From Zarea fungicola (Eukaryota; Ascomycota; Sordariomycetes; Hypocreales; Cordycipitaceae): DNA of 64,000 nt. Shown here piece by piece: positions 51,889-63,221 of the stretch; positions within the stretch are counted from its first letter, which is position 1; each line of letters begins with the position of its first letter. Under the pieces are notes generated by a model that was given only the letters and a program-made list of their open reading frames with translations, had not been told where the DNA came from and ran no database searches. The position numbers were made by a program, and so were the translations under genes. The stretch is from contig FWCC01000474.1 in assembly GCA_900169235.1 (NCBI GenBank), positions 17,637 to 81,636 on the forward strand. The letters are read 5' to 3'.

Positions 51889-54181
51889 CTATTCCCAGCC
51901 CCATGGAAGTACACTACCTTGTGCGGCATCATCCAGCTCGTCCCAGTTGACAATTTGCGGGCCGCCTATATCCCAATCAATTGAAGCCGAATCCGTCCAC
52001 GGCATGCTCGATAGGGTGCTACCCGTCTCTCGACTATTTGCATCAGGTAGCTCGTTTGGGAGACGTACCGCTTCGTCCACTGCAGGCTGACGACTGGCAC
52101 CTGTTCCAGTCGTCTCGCTGGCTATATTCCCACGAGTTTCCCGGGAATAATCAGCCAGCGTCTTTGCCGTCAGCACATCAAAGGCATCTCTCTTCTCCTT
52201 GAACGCCGGAAAGTGCTCAACCAGCCCCCAAAGAACGTTACTCGCTGCGTGTATAAAACCTTCGAATTCCTGCAGCGTAAATAGGCTCCTCACCGCTTCG
52301 ACCTCGACATACGAATACGCCAGTGCGGTTCCTGCATCAAAGATATTTTCCACAGCTTGCCAGAAGAGATAAATATTCTTTTCATGATAGAACTGGGTGT
52401 ACAAGGTAATCACCCTGGCCGACGCCGACGCCAGCTCTGTCATCGCAGTCGCGGACGGCTGCGGGATTCTCGGCGAGGGCCGGTATAAAAAGACTAATGC
52501 GCGCTGAAACGTTAGCTCAAAGCGGGAGGGTGTGACTTTTGCGCCTCTAACGTCGGTTCCTGGATAATGTTCGGCGTGAAAGTCGGTGAACCACTGTCGG
52601 AGGCGCTGGTGCATGCTCGCCTGCCACTGGGCGTAGTCCAAGGGGAGGAATCCAGCGGGAGTTTGGTCTCGGAGGATTGTGAGCATCTCTGACTGCAATT
52701 TTCGGTACTCGAACCAGTGTCTGCAGTATATTTTGACATTGCTGGATGGGTCAGAGGCAGGGGTGGCAATGCCTTCAGCAGTGATGTACTTGTCGTCGAC
52801 GAAGCTTGGATACTACTCAGAATAGATGTAAGCATTTGAAACAACAGGCAAGGGAAAAGTCTAAAGTTTTCGCACCTGAGCCGTTATCGCAGTATCCGAC
52901 AAACACGTCGGTCGGCCGGTCGCAATCGCAACATTTCTGTCTAGCGAGTACGCGACCCAAAACGTGCGACGCATCGTGTCGAGGGTCAGACAATCCAAGG
53001 AGCCAGCCGGAGGATCCTCGTGTAGTCGGAGCTCAACCGCGCGTCGAAGGGCGAGCCCAATCATGTTCCAGCCACCAAAGTTGACAGGATGCATGTAGGC
53101 AAACTGTGCCATGAGGAGCAGCGCCTGCACACCCTCGACGTCGTTTGGTAGCGCGCCATCCTCCAGTGTGCGCACCGCCATTTGGTAGTAGTGGTCGCTC
53201 ATCAGTGTTGGAAATCGCGCAGGATTTTGCTTCTGCAAGGTCAACAGCCCAAGTGCGAGGACAATATTTACAAAGAAGCGGGCTGTTTTGAGCGCTTCCT
53301 TGTCGCGGATGTGGCCATCTACATTCGCAGGTTGCTGTGATTCTTCATTATAGAGGAGGTCTAGCTTCTGGTGGAAAGTGGGCTCGTGGAGGAGTGGTAA
53401 ACTGAAATTCGCAAAGGCAAAATACGCCTTGATAAAGGCCTCTGCTGTCTTGCGCTCTGGCAGTGCGGTCGAGATCAGGCTGAGGGTATCGCGTAGGTAT
53501 GAGGGGTTACCGTCTTCGTCATCCAACGGCGATTTTCGCTGTAAATGAGGCACAGAGTTGGTACGGCCAAGGTCCATTATCCCAGCTAGCAGGGCCTTGG
53601 AGAAGGTTGGGTCATCAAATGACTGCGAAGAGGCCGCCTGCGCCATGCGCAGCACAGGCTCAATCATCGCCTGATCCTCCGCATGCTTGCTGGTAGCCGC
53701 CTGCGTATTTTCTGGTGCACTTTCAATAATAATATCATTTTGCGCATGTGAGCGACCAATTGTGTCGACGGTCGAGGAAGTGGGAGACACATCTGCTCGA
53801 CTACTGCTTTCCGCATCCTGGATACCAAGACGTTGGAGCTTTGCTCTAAGCAGTGCTACTTCATTTTCTAGCTCATATATATAGCTTGAATATGGTTCAA
53901 TGATTATTAAAGCTGTTCAAAGTAAGGCGAAGACGTGTGGCTACTACCTTCGAGGGACGCTTCTCTGCGTAGCGGGGTCATAGCCGATACACTCAACGCC
54001 CGCAGTGTGGCACTGCCCACAGGCCTGCCGATGAAAGCATCAGCGAGGGGATGGCTAATTTGCCTGATTTATAACGTACTGGTAGTCTCTGGTCGCAGCG
54101 CTTCTTGCGTCGGCGACAGCGCAGACAGGCGGTGATACTCGATCTAGCGACCGAGGCTGGCCTTTGCCCGGCCTCGGGCAT
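51889..54181 (-). CDS. Zn2Cys6 transcription factor with Fungal_trans domain, four exons
   Basis: Exons 54181-54080, 54024-53948, 53884-52876 and 52812-51889 join in frame to 703 residues. The zinc cluster spans the first splice: Cys19, 22, 29, 36, 39 and 46 (ACLRCRRRKKRCDQRLPAC, then GQCHTAGVEC). A leucine-rich coiled coil follows (YIYELENEVALLRAKLQRL), the usual dimerisation element. The middle region has the PF04082 signature (NFGGWNMIGLALRRAVELRL, TMRRTFWVAYSLDRNVAIAT, GRPTCL). It is a nuclear regulator. It is divergent from the allantoate-permease-like gene at 55165, with 983 bases between the starts, so it may control that transporter. Confidence 0.9.
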
Positions 54182-55164
54182 TGTGTCAAGTTGTGGTCTT
54201 GTATCCAGAGGCAGGCAGAGTAATCAATACAGCGACGATGATGTAATTGTCACAGAGGAGTGGGACGTATGTGTTGTCGCCTGAGCGCGATGTGATGTGG
54301 AGGAGACAGCGGCGGGTACTTCCGTGAGGTCTTGATACAACTTGGACATGCGCTGTATTTGCCGATCACACGGAACGTCTATCGCATGGCTGATCAATTA
54401 CCCCACGCGGCGAGTCATGCAAGAGGACATCGTGTAAACTCCTCCCAGAGTAAACAAATGCCCGTATAGTCAAGTTTATCATTGCAGCAATTAAATTAAT
54501 ATTCGCAAAATGATTAATTCGTAGAAGATTTCTTACCGAAAAACCGGTTAAGATTGCAGTGTGAAGCCTGAAGTGTTACAGTGTGAGTGTGGCCCAGACT
54601 GTATGTGAGCTTTGAGACAGGTCTTCGCCAACAATACAAAAGGTTACGTTATCTACAGTTGTCTGAGACCTCCGAAATTTGCCCCCGACCGTAATTGACG
54701 TATGAGAATTTTAATAACATTTGAATGGAAATGGCGACACCATCTTCGACAATACCATGTCTCGTGCTTATCTCGCCATCCCGACCTAATATTCTGGGAG
54801 TTGGAGGCCACAAGATGTGCACCAATAAGCTAGTAGCCATCATATCACGGCAAGATGACCTGCCATTGTTCTTTATCGTCTTAATACCAGATTGCGATAC
54901 GAATACCGCCAAAACCTGGAGATATGCGCGGCGGCCCCACAGCCGACACTGAGACGGCGCCACCTCCGACGACAGAGTCAGTGGCGCTGACGACTCTCGC
55001 GCCTCCGCATTTGAGCTGAACATCTCTCCAAAGCATGAAATTTCTTTTGACATGAGATATATAACCTGAGATGTAGCTCTGCAGTGTTTCACCAGAAATG
55101 GAGTCGACCTAACACTCTTCAACTGCACCACCTCTGACCCAAACTCGCCCTGCACTGTGTCAAG
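54182..55164. other. shared upstream region, Zn2Cys6 factor / MFS transporter
   Basis: About 980 bases between divergent starts. A minus-strand frame (54649-55266) is open here but overlaps the transporter's first exon and has no family motif, so I do not call it a gene. No clear repeat. Confidence 0.4.
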
Positions 55165-56764
55165 ATGGACAAGGAAGAAAGCGAAACAGTTATCGGAAAA
55201 GTGGAAGATGTCTTTATCGACGACGTTCTCGCTGCTTCGGAGGAGGAACGGGCCCTCGTGCGCCATGTAGACAGGATTCTACTCCCGACGCTGTGGTTCA
55301 TGTACCTCTTTTCCTACGCCGACCGAACCAAGTGAGTTTCACCCCTATGAAATTGAAGAGAATGATGTCCATCTAATTACATCTTTCAGCATCGGAAATG
55401 CAAAAATTGCTGGCATGTCAAAGGACCTCCACCTTTCATCCGACCAATACTCCCTCTCCCTGGTCCTCTTTTTCATACCCTACATTATTTTCCAAATTCC
55501 GAGCAGCCTTGCCCTGTCCAAGACCCGGCCGTCGGTGTATCTGCCCATTATTATGACACTATGGGGTGTCTTGACATGCCTCATGGCCGTTGTACAAAAT
55601 AATCGTACCTTGTATGCCGTCCGCTTTGTTACCGGCGCCCTCGAGGCAGGCTTTGCGCCTGGTGTGAACCTCTTGTTATCAACCTGGTACAAGAAAGATG
55701 AGCAGGCCAAGAGGTTTTCGATTTTTTACTCGGCGGCAGTTCTTTCCGGTGCACTTGGTGGTATTGTTGCGGGTGCCATTACAGGCAGCCTGGATGGCGC
55801 CCGTGGAATCGCAGGGTGGCGATGGCTCTTCGTATGTCAAACTTGCCTGACCCTGGGTGAACTCGGTATTACTAGCAGCAGCTAATATTTTGCAGATTGT
55901 TGAAGGCGCAGCAACGATTGCCTGCGCGCTGGTCTCAGCCTTTTTCCTACCCGACTACCCAGCAACAACGAAGCGCTTTACAGAGCGAGAAAGACAACTC
56001 GCCGTGGAGCGGTTGATTGTGGATAGCGGAGCTGTCTGGACAGAGGATGGCCCTGAAGTCAGTGCTCTGGGCGCACTGCGCGAAGCGCTGGGAAATTGGC
56101 GAACTTGGTTGTTCACTGTTGGCTACGTGGTAAGTTGTATTGGTTGACCGCCCTCAGACACAGAACCCAGCTCACCATATTCAGGCTATTGGTGGATCGG
56201 GCACAATGTCCTACTTCTATCCGACTCTCGTAGCAGGATTGGGATATACCTCCCACATGGCCCAATACAGTATGTTGCACCTAGCCAGAATATTCTGCCT
56301 TGTCTAACCAGTGTTCAGTGGTTGTACCGATTTACAGCGTCGCTTTTGTTTGCGTCTTATTCACTGGCTACATGAACGACCTAAAACCGAACTATCGCGG
56401 GCTTTTCATTGCCAGCTGCCTAGCGGTTTCCATGACGTGCAGCATTATAATCTGCGCCGTGTATAATTACACTGCCCGCTATGTGCTCTTGGTGTTTTTG
56501 GCATCTGCACTGTTGTCGTCGAATCCGTTGTCGCTGGCGTACGTTTCATCGAGCTTTGCATCCACAAGTCGCGATACGAGGGGTGTCGCTCTGGCCTTTA
56601 TTAACGCAGCAGCCAATTTCTCTCAGATATATGGGGCGTATTTGTTTCCATCGAGAGATGCGCCAAAGTACCTCGTTGGTTTTGGGGTTATTTCTGGGCT
56701 CTGTGCTGTTGGAGTTGTGGTGTATTCTGCGCTACATGTGCTGGTGCGGAAGTATCCTCTCTAG
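55165..56764 (+). CDS. MFS transporter, allantoate permease (ACS/DAL5-like) type, five exons
   Basis: Exons 55165-55331, 55390-55831, 55896-56129, 56185-56269 and 56319-56764 join to 457 residues. The N-terminus is acidic and cytosolic, then TM1 starts with RILLPTLWFMYLFSYADRTN, the typical ACS-family opening. Loop motifs include NAKIAGMSKDLHLSSDQYS, LSTWYKKDEQAKRFSIFYSA and ARGIAGWRWLF. About twelve membrane spans are visible after joining. The family moves organic anions such as allantoate, nicotinate, pantothenate or biotin precursors with protons across the plasma membrane. The protein is somewhat shorter than the usual ~500 residues because its central loop and C-terminus are short. All splice sites are GT-AG and keep frame. 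Confidence 0.88.
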
Positions 56765-58306
56765 GAGTTGAGCTTTACGCGCGTTGCTTGATAAGTTGCG
56801 TCAAGTTGCTGCCAAAGAGATATTTTAGCTAAATATTAACTACCAACAATCTTTCGCCATCCATCTTCACCCATATTCATCCATCTTTATCCATCGAAAT
56901 CATTAGTAATTCCTTCTTGCAGCTAGCTTTGGTCAACGTACATGGGTAAAAATAGGCAAACATCCCAATAGGATACCTCTTTGTTAGCACCTATTTCTTT
57001 TTCAGCAGGGTTTCTCAAGTATTTTAATGGGAAGTCTAAGTTTTGCTGTGGTTCATTTAATCTGGCAGTACGATGCCATCTTTAGCCATAAGAAGTCATG
57101 TAGCAATATTTGCAGCCTACTTTATTAGAACAGGTTGGTGGGGCGGTGATTTCCGTATTGTTTCCACATAGCCGCCGGATCTACACCAGCGATGTCCTCT
57201 CTTGCCCACCATAGCGCAGGTATTTGGTGAACAGCTAAGTGGGGTGATTCCGTTATCTATTACTGAAGTAGGACCATATTGCGATCAGTTGCCCCAGAAC
57301 TCGGGGTGGCGTGATCAGTATAGGGCAGGGGCGGATGCGACGGAGTTTGCTGCAGACTCGTGATGTGATGAGCGCCGGTAACTTCGTATACAGGTGAACG
57401 ACTTGTTAGCCCAGAGTGCATCCCCAAAGTCAAACTGAGCTTTCCCACAGGCTCTAATTTTTTATAGCCTAAGAAAATGCTACCCTGTGGCCAACTAAAG
57501 TCAGGTGGACGTGCAGCAGCCCGGCGCAGCTAGCCCAGTTGTCCTAAAATTGCCCGCGTCTCTGTGATACAACAGGCCTAGTTACGTGAGAACTGTCCGG
57601 TGAAATTAGTCGATAATGTGTAATAATTTCACGGACCGTACGCTTACATACATGTTGAATCAGCCAACTAGAGGCAGGGCAGCATTACCGTCGGATCCGA
57701 ACTTGGCAAATGTACGCTGAAAGGCGACAGCTAGGCTGTGGGAACTGGGTGTTGGTCATTTAAATTCAAATAACGAAATTACTTGATTAGGAAACCTTTA
57801 CTAGTGCTGATATGCAGGACTTTCTCGTCACCAGCGGCGTTGTCAATGAAGCGACGCTGCGATCTCGCGCCGCCGCACCCGTAATACAAAGTATATTCTC
57901 GCCCTGCGCAGAGCTCAAAAAACAACCAGATTACTAAATAAACTTAACTAGTGCTTATATACTATATTCCAAGTTATCACGCTTGACGTAGTAAGCTATT
58001 CCAGTAGAGGTTAATCAACGCAAACTAAAATAGAAAAAGGAAAATAATACTCGTCGCGTCGCAGTCCTAACGTTATGGCCAGGACAAGGAGCCGTGGTTT
58101 ACTTCTTTTTAGTCTGAGTATTCCCCTTCACGTTGGTTATATATAGGAATGGGCCGGAATCGTCGGTATGATCTCCTGCAGCCTTGACATATATTTCAAC
58201 GCAGCCAGACTGTACATTGCTGTCGCTGCTTTTTCTTTTCATCCAGCACTTGTAGACGGAAGCTACCAACAAGTAAGCGTTGCACTGTGTCCTCTACTCA
58301 GCCGCT
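56765..58306. other. intergenic region, no gene seen
   Basis: About 1.5 kb between two co-oriented transporter genes. It contains CCATC-type short direct repeats near 56860-56900 and otherwise only short frames without motifs (for example 57260-57448, minus). Confidence 0.4.
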
Positions 58307-60421
58307 ATGACATTACTTGATATGCTCAAGAACGCGAGGTCGATTTTCATGGATCGGGTGAGTAGAACCAGCGCCCACGTGTATGCCAATGTTCACTAAC
58401 TTGGAACCTCGACTAGACACATAGTGAAACCCAATCAACTAGAAATGAACAATTTTAACAGGGGGACCTCGGGCCCCTGCAGTTTAGTAGCCATCATGGT
58501 AGCAATGAAGATTCGAGTGAGGCAGCTCTCGAGCGAAGTTCTACTGAACCAAAGCAGACTTCTGAGACAGTTCAGCCTTCCCAGAGCAGTATGTATTTGC
58601 AATTATGAAACTTTCAGACTCAGTCTTGGAGTCAATAACAGATGAATGTAAACTTATTGTAGATATAGCCACAATAGACCCCCGCAGCGATTGGCCGGCA
58701 TGGCGATGGCCAATGATTCGAGTATTCTGGGCGCTCGGTTTTCTCGTAACAGGTATGCCACCCTCCTACATCTCCAAGAAACGTGCTGATCCGGTTCTAG
58801 GCTATGATGCGAGCAATGTTGCCAATATTCAAGCGCCCATCTTTGAAGCATTCGGCCACATCGAATTGCTTTCATGGGTCACATTGGGATACACTGCTCT
58901 CAATGTCGCATGCGTTCCGCTCGTCTCCAAACTAACCTCAGTTTTCAACCTGCGCATCCAAGTTCCCTTGTATACAATTCTTATCATTTTAGGGCCGATA
59001 TTATCTGCATCTGCACACAGCATAAACACTGTCATAGTTGGTAGCTGCATCACAGGTATCGGAGGCGCAGGGCTATACCAAACGTAGGTCATGGTTGAGT
59101 GAAAGCTTACAGGTGACCCAAATTCTGACATTAACTTGCAGTGCTATGATATATGTTCTTCATATAAGCCGCGTCTCTGAGCTTCCAGCCATTCATGGAT
59201 TCAACAGTGCGTGTTGGGTATGCGGATTATTCCTCGGTCCCGTTATCGGAGGAGCTTTTGCGCAGAATCGGCACGCGACATGGCGATGGGTACGTTGATC
59301 TATTAAAGAATACTCTTGTTTGTTCGACGCTAAGCATGGGAAACTAGGCCATATATTTGAACATTCCTCTGGGCGGCATTGTACTGGTGGCGGCTCTACT
59401 TTGCCTCCCGCCCCTTCGGCTGAACCCTGCCGGAACGAGTCTTTCTCGACTGGCCGCTTTGGATTGGGTCGGCATTTCGCTTCATTTTACCTCTTTCATC
59501 CTTCTCTACTGCTGCTTAATATTCAGCGGTACGATCTGGACATGGGGTTCTGCTTCGACCATTGTCCCATGGATAATAATGGGCTGTCTATTTGTGCTCT
59601 ATCTGCGTCAGCAAATCTACGCCTACTTCACCACCACAGTGAAACGTGCCATCGCAGTAGACTTACTCAGGATTGGTGCAGTTTCTCCCACAGCACTTGG
59701 AACACTTGCCGCTGGGTTTCCGTACATGGTTACACTCTACTACATCCCACTGTTCCTCGCCTTTACGAAGGGCGATAGCTCCCTCCAATCTGCAGTCTCC
59801 CTTTTGCCTTTTATTTCAGCTTTCATCATATTCGCAATACTTGCAGGGGGGCTTTTGCCGCGGATTCGTCGCTATGCACTCTTTTACATGTTCGGTGGGG
59901 TATGCATAACAGTTGGCGGCGCTGTATTAACAACAATAGACGAAAACACGTCGATAGCGACGATACGGGGTCTCACCTCTCTCATTGGAGCAGGTACTGG
60001 CTGCATATTCATGACTGGTGCCTCCGTCATGACGGCGGCGGTTCCTGAGCAACGTCGTATGGATGTTACCGCGTTGTTTATACTCTCTCAGCTTAGTGGT
60101 ATTTCGGTTTCGATTGCGTTAACGAGTGCAATTTACCAGAATGTCGGGTTCAGTACATTGAAGGCCGTTGTTGCTGGAGCAGGTATAGCGTCTAGCGACC
60201 AACAACTTCGACAGATATTGGCGGGGCTTGATTCCGATTTGCTACTGTTGGCTGGTCCAGAATACGTCGCCAAAGCTATCAGGGCAATTACAGCTGTTAT
60301 TGCCAGACTATTCTACCTCAATGTTGGCTCCGGGGTCTTGGCGTTTTGCGCCGGTTTTCTAATGGACTGGCAACCGTTAGAGTTCGGGAGTACAGCCAAA
60401 GGCGATGCCACCGAAGTTTAA
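58307..60421 (+). CDS. MFS multidrug-type transporter (DHA, about 14 spans), six exons
   Basis: Exons 58307-58357, 58462-58588, 58663-58752, 58801-59083, 59142-59289 and 59348-60421 join in frame to 590 residues. The N-terminal ~65 residues are cytosolic, Ser/Glu-rich (STEPKQTSETVQPSQ). TM1 runs into GYDASNVANIQAPIFEAFGH, whose glycine is completed by the 48-base intron 3. Other motifs are GFNSACWVCGLFLGPVIGGAFA (motif C-like) and RHATWRWAIYLNIPLGGIVL, the standard DHA2 segment between spans 5 and 6. Late spans include GRGLTSLIGAGTG-type residues and DVTALFILSQLSGISVSIAL. Such proteins export toxic compounds or own metabolites with proton antiport. It lies upstream of, and co-oriented with, a secreted BBE-like oxidase, so export of its substrate or product is possible. 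Confidence 0.88.
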
Positions 60422-61760
60422 CAACGGCACGAGCGGCCTGTACAAGGAAAGCACGATGCTTGGAAGGATTTTAATAGTCATAGCTTTGAATTAATGACGC
60501 ACTCTTTCTGCAGCCTTAATTTGCCTTTCTTGTGCATTAATGATCCAAAGTAATAAGTACGCTGAAGCATTTTGCACAGTCAGCCGCTAGATTCTAAAAT
60601 AAACCCGTTATTCCGACACTAAAATAGTTAAAATCAAGGCGAATTACGTATAGTCGTTCTGCTTACATGTTTACAAGAAATCGCGCCGGAATAACTAGCT
60701 CTTCTCCTCCTCCGGCTTGAATTTAGTAACAACTCAAATGGCCCACTTACCTAAATCCTTCAATCGCCGACATGGTACTCATTATTCTTGGAACTGTAGC
60801 TTAAAGTGATATCCTCGGTCTGAAGCCATCCCTGGAGCCCTCATACGGCTCTCTCCGGCGTTTTTTTCTGCGATACCAATGGCAGCCTAGTCATATGCCG
60901 ATATATTTGGCACCGGAGTCTTTTTCCAACCTGGTTGGACAGAGTTGTAATATTTTGAACTCCCTAAGGAGGTTACGGAAGAAAATTCCCCTTCTTACTA
61001 CAACTAAGCATGGCGTTGTCCTAAATTCACAAGTGCCACTAGCAAGCAAGCAAGGTCCAAACTGCGCCCAGCCAAGAGATTCGGCATCCACTTATAGCCC
61101 TGATTTTCCAAGCTTACCTCGGACTTACACGGTCGCAGGGGGTTAACCCGACGGTCGTGTACTAGCTTCTCAGGGTACTTGTTAACTATAATGTAGTTTC
61201 TTAGGTTATGCTAGCCGTGAAACTTGATGGCAGAGTAAGCCCGTTTACCCCTCCGCTTAAACCAGAACTGGGATAGGCTAGGGGCTTTGTCATCGACTTT
61301 TCCGGAAAGCGTAAGTGATTATGGAATCTTATTTCCACACCTTATGCCAACCTTTTCCCAAGGCGAAATGCCATTGGCTGCGACTCTCTCTGTTCCTGGC
61401 GAGGTGGAGAGCTGGAAGTTGCTCCCGTTTCCTTGCGCGGTCGCAGTCGTACATAAAAATGAGCCCGTCAAGATATAGTCGGCGGCAGTTCTCCTGATCT
61501 CACGCTTCTCACTAACCTCCATAAGCTGGTAGCTAACCAGCTGGCCGGTATATTCGGCTTTAATTATCCAAACATGCCGCAGTTCGCCGCTCATGTAGGG
61601 CTATGCCGACATCCGACATCCATAGCTTCTGGTACTGTACTCTTTTGTTTTCACTGTGCTTATAAAATACTACGGCTGGCGCATTACTGACCGGCCATTT
61701 GCCGTTTGCCACGCGACAATCAACTTCTTTCATTCTTTTTCATTATCCTTCGCTTTTATC
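60422..61760. other. intergenic region, promoter of the BBE-like oxidase
   Basis: About 1.3 kb. An inverted pair GTTATTCCG (60607-60615) and CGGAATAAC (60687-60695) encloses about 70 bases. A 15-base stretch here also occurs at 15103-15117. Short frames at 60895-61146 and 61287-61594 have no motif. Confidence 0.4.
61661..61668 (+). promoter_or_regulatory. TATA box of the BBE-like oxidase
   Basis: TATAAAAT about 93 bases upstream of the chosen ATG (61761). The longer open frame starts just before this box, so the downstream ATG followed by a signal peptide is preferred. Confidence 0.55.
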
Positions 61761-63221
61761 ATGTTGACGCTCTCCCTACTCGCTCTTTCTGCATTAGCAA
61801 CAGCCTCTGGCTCTATTGACCCTTTGCTACAGTGTCTGGCGAAAATCCAGAGTCAGTCTGCAAGACTTGTGACGCCCTCGTCCAGCGACTACAACCAAGA
61901 CAGATTCGGCTTCAATTACTATTTCAACTTCAATCCAAGGGCCATCTACTACCCTGTGACTAATGGCGATGCAGCGGCTGCCATCAGGTGTGCTGCCTCC
62001 AACAACGTTGCGGTAGCGCCTAGATCTGGCGCCCACTCTTACGAAGGCTATGGCGAGGGAGGCAAAGACGGCGCTCTGGTCATTGATCTCGAGCAGTTTA
62101 AGCACGTCTCCGTCGATAGCAACAGTGGCATTGCCACTATTGGAGCTGGCAATCGCCTCGGTCCTCTATACAGCGCATTGTGGAATAGCGGGCAATATCT
62201 TATTCCTGCCGGCACTTGCCCCTCTGTTGGTATTGGTGGGCATGCTTTAGGAGGCGGGTATGGGCTGACTGCACGCAAGTACGGAACAGTATCTGATAAC
62301 ATCGTCCGAATGACCATGATCAATGCCCGAGGCGAAATTCTAGACGTGTCGCCGTCATCAAACAAGGACTTGTTCTGGGCTCTTCGGGGCGCTGGAGCTG
62401 GTTCATTTGGCCTCGTGACTGAGTTTCAGATTCAAGCATACAAGGCACCGCCGAAAGTCACGACGTTTGAGCTCTTTTACAATTTGACGAGTTACTCGGC
62501 CGTTATTGACGCTTATACTATCCTGGGCTCAAATGCCACGGAAGATTTTATGGCTGAGATGAGTGTTGGCGACTATGGGCTCGATCTTCAGGGTACGTTC
62601 CTTGGAGATCAAACCGAAGCTACAGCTTTAATGACACGAATTATCCAAGCCACTGGGGAGCCCCAGTCTCAGAACATTGTTGAAGGGACTTGGTATGACG
62701 CTGCTACGCGCTGGGCGTATCTAGCAAACGGCACTCTGGCTGACCCTATTGTGGGCGATTCCCGATATGCACGGGGTCGCTCCTTGGTGTACCGCAAAAG
62801 CCTCAGCAGCGAGGAGAAGGACATCATCTACAAGTACATCAACAGCCCTCCGACAGATGCATCCGCCAGTTATCTCATTATTGATATCTGGGGTGGCAAA
62901 ATGAACCGGCCGCTGCGGCCGTCGGCTTTCGACAATCACCGCGGAGTTCTATTCGGTATTGAATTCATATCTGAGTTTGGTGATGTCACGTCAGGACCAG
63001 GTTTAAGCTGCGCAAGCTGCCTGTCATGGAGTCAGAGCTTTATAAAGGATATGCGCGCGGCCTACAAATCTGCGCATCTTGAATCCTATCAGAACTACAT
63101 TGAGCGCGATGTACCAATAGAGACGTACTATGGCAAGTCGCTGCCTCGTCTCAAGAGAGTGAAGCGATGCGTTGACCCAAAAAACGTATTCACATTTCCA
63201 CAAGCGATTCCTCTAGCATAA
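61761..63221 (+). CDS. secreted FAD-linked oxidase, berberine-bridge/glucooligosaccharide-oxidase type
   Basis: Intronless; the ATG at 61761 gives 486 residues beginning with a signal peptide (MLTLSLLALSALATASG). The PCMH-type FAD domain has both covalent attachment residues of the bicovalent group: His92 in PRSGAHSYEGY and Cys153 in AGTCPSVGIGGHALGGGYG. GAGAGSFGLVTEF and a substrate domain follow, ending with the BBE motif (SYQNYIERD, then YYGKSLPRLKRVKRCVDPKN and VFTFPQ). Bicovalent BBE-like enzymes oxidise sugars, oligosaccharides or secondary metabolites and give H2O2. Several Asn-x-Thr/Ser sites fit secretion. It lies downstream of an MFS exporter on the same strand. Confidence 0.93.
   Translation: MLTLSLLALSALATASGSIDPLLQCLAKIQSQSARLVTPSSSDYNQDRFGFNYYFNFNPRAIYYPVTNGDAAAAIRCAASNNVAVAPRSGAHSYEGYGEGGKDGALVIDLEQFKHVSVDSNSGIATIGAGNRLGPLYSALWNSGQYLIPAGTCPSVGIGGHALGGGYGLTARKYGTVSDNIVRMTMINARGEILDVSPSSNKDLFWALRGAGAGSFGLVTEFQIQAYKAPPKVTTFELFYNLTSYSAVIDAYTILGSNATEDFMAEMSVGDYGLDLQGTFLGDQTEATALMTRIIQATGEPQSQNIVEGTWYDAATRWAYLANGTLADPIVGDSRYARGRSLVYRKSLSSEEKDIIYKYINSPPTDASASYLIIDIWGGKMNRPLRPSAFDNHRGVLFGIEFISEFGDVTSGPGLSCASCLSWSQSFIKDMRAAYKSAHLESYQNYIERDVPIETYYGKSLPRLKRVKRCVDPKNVFTFPQAIPLA

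Noticed and set aside
54649..55266. 205-codon minus-strand frame before the allantoate-permease-like gene
   Set aside because: It overlaps the transporter's first exon in antisense, has no family signature, and the start side coincides with coding sequence on the other strand.
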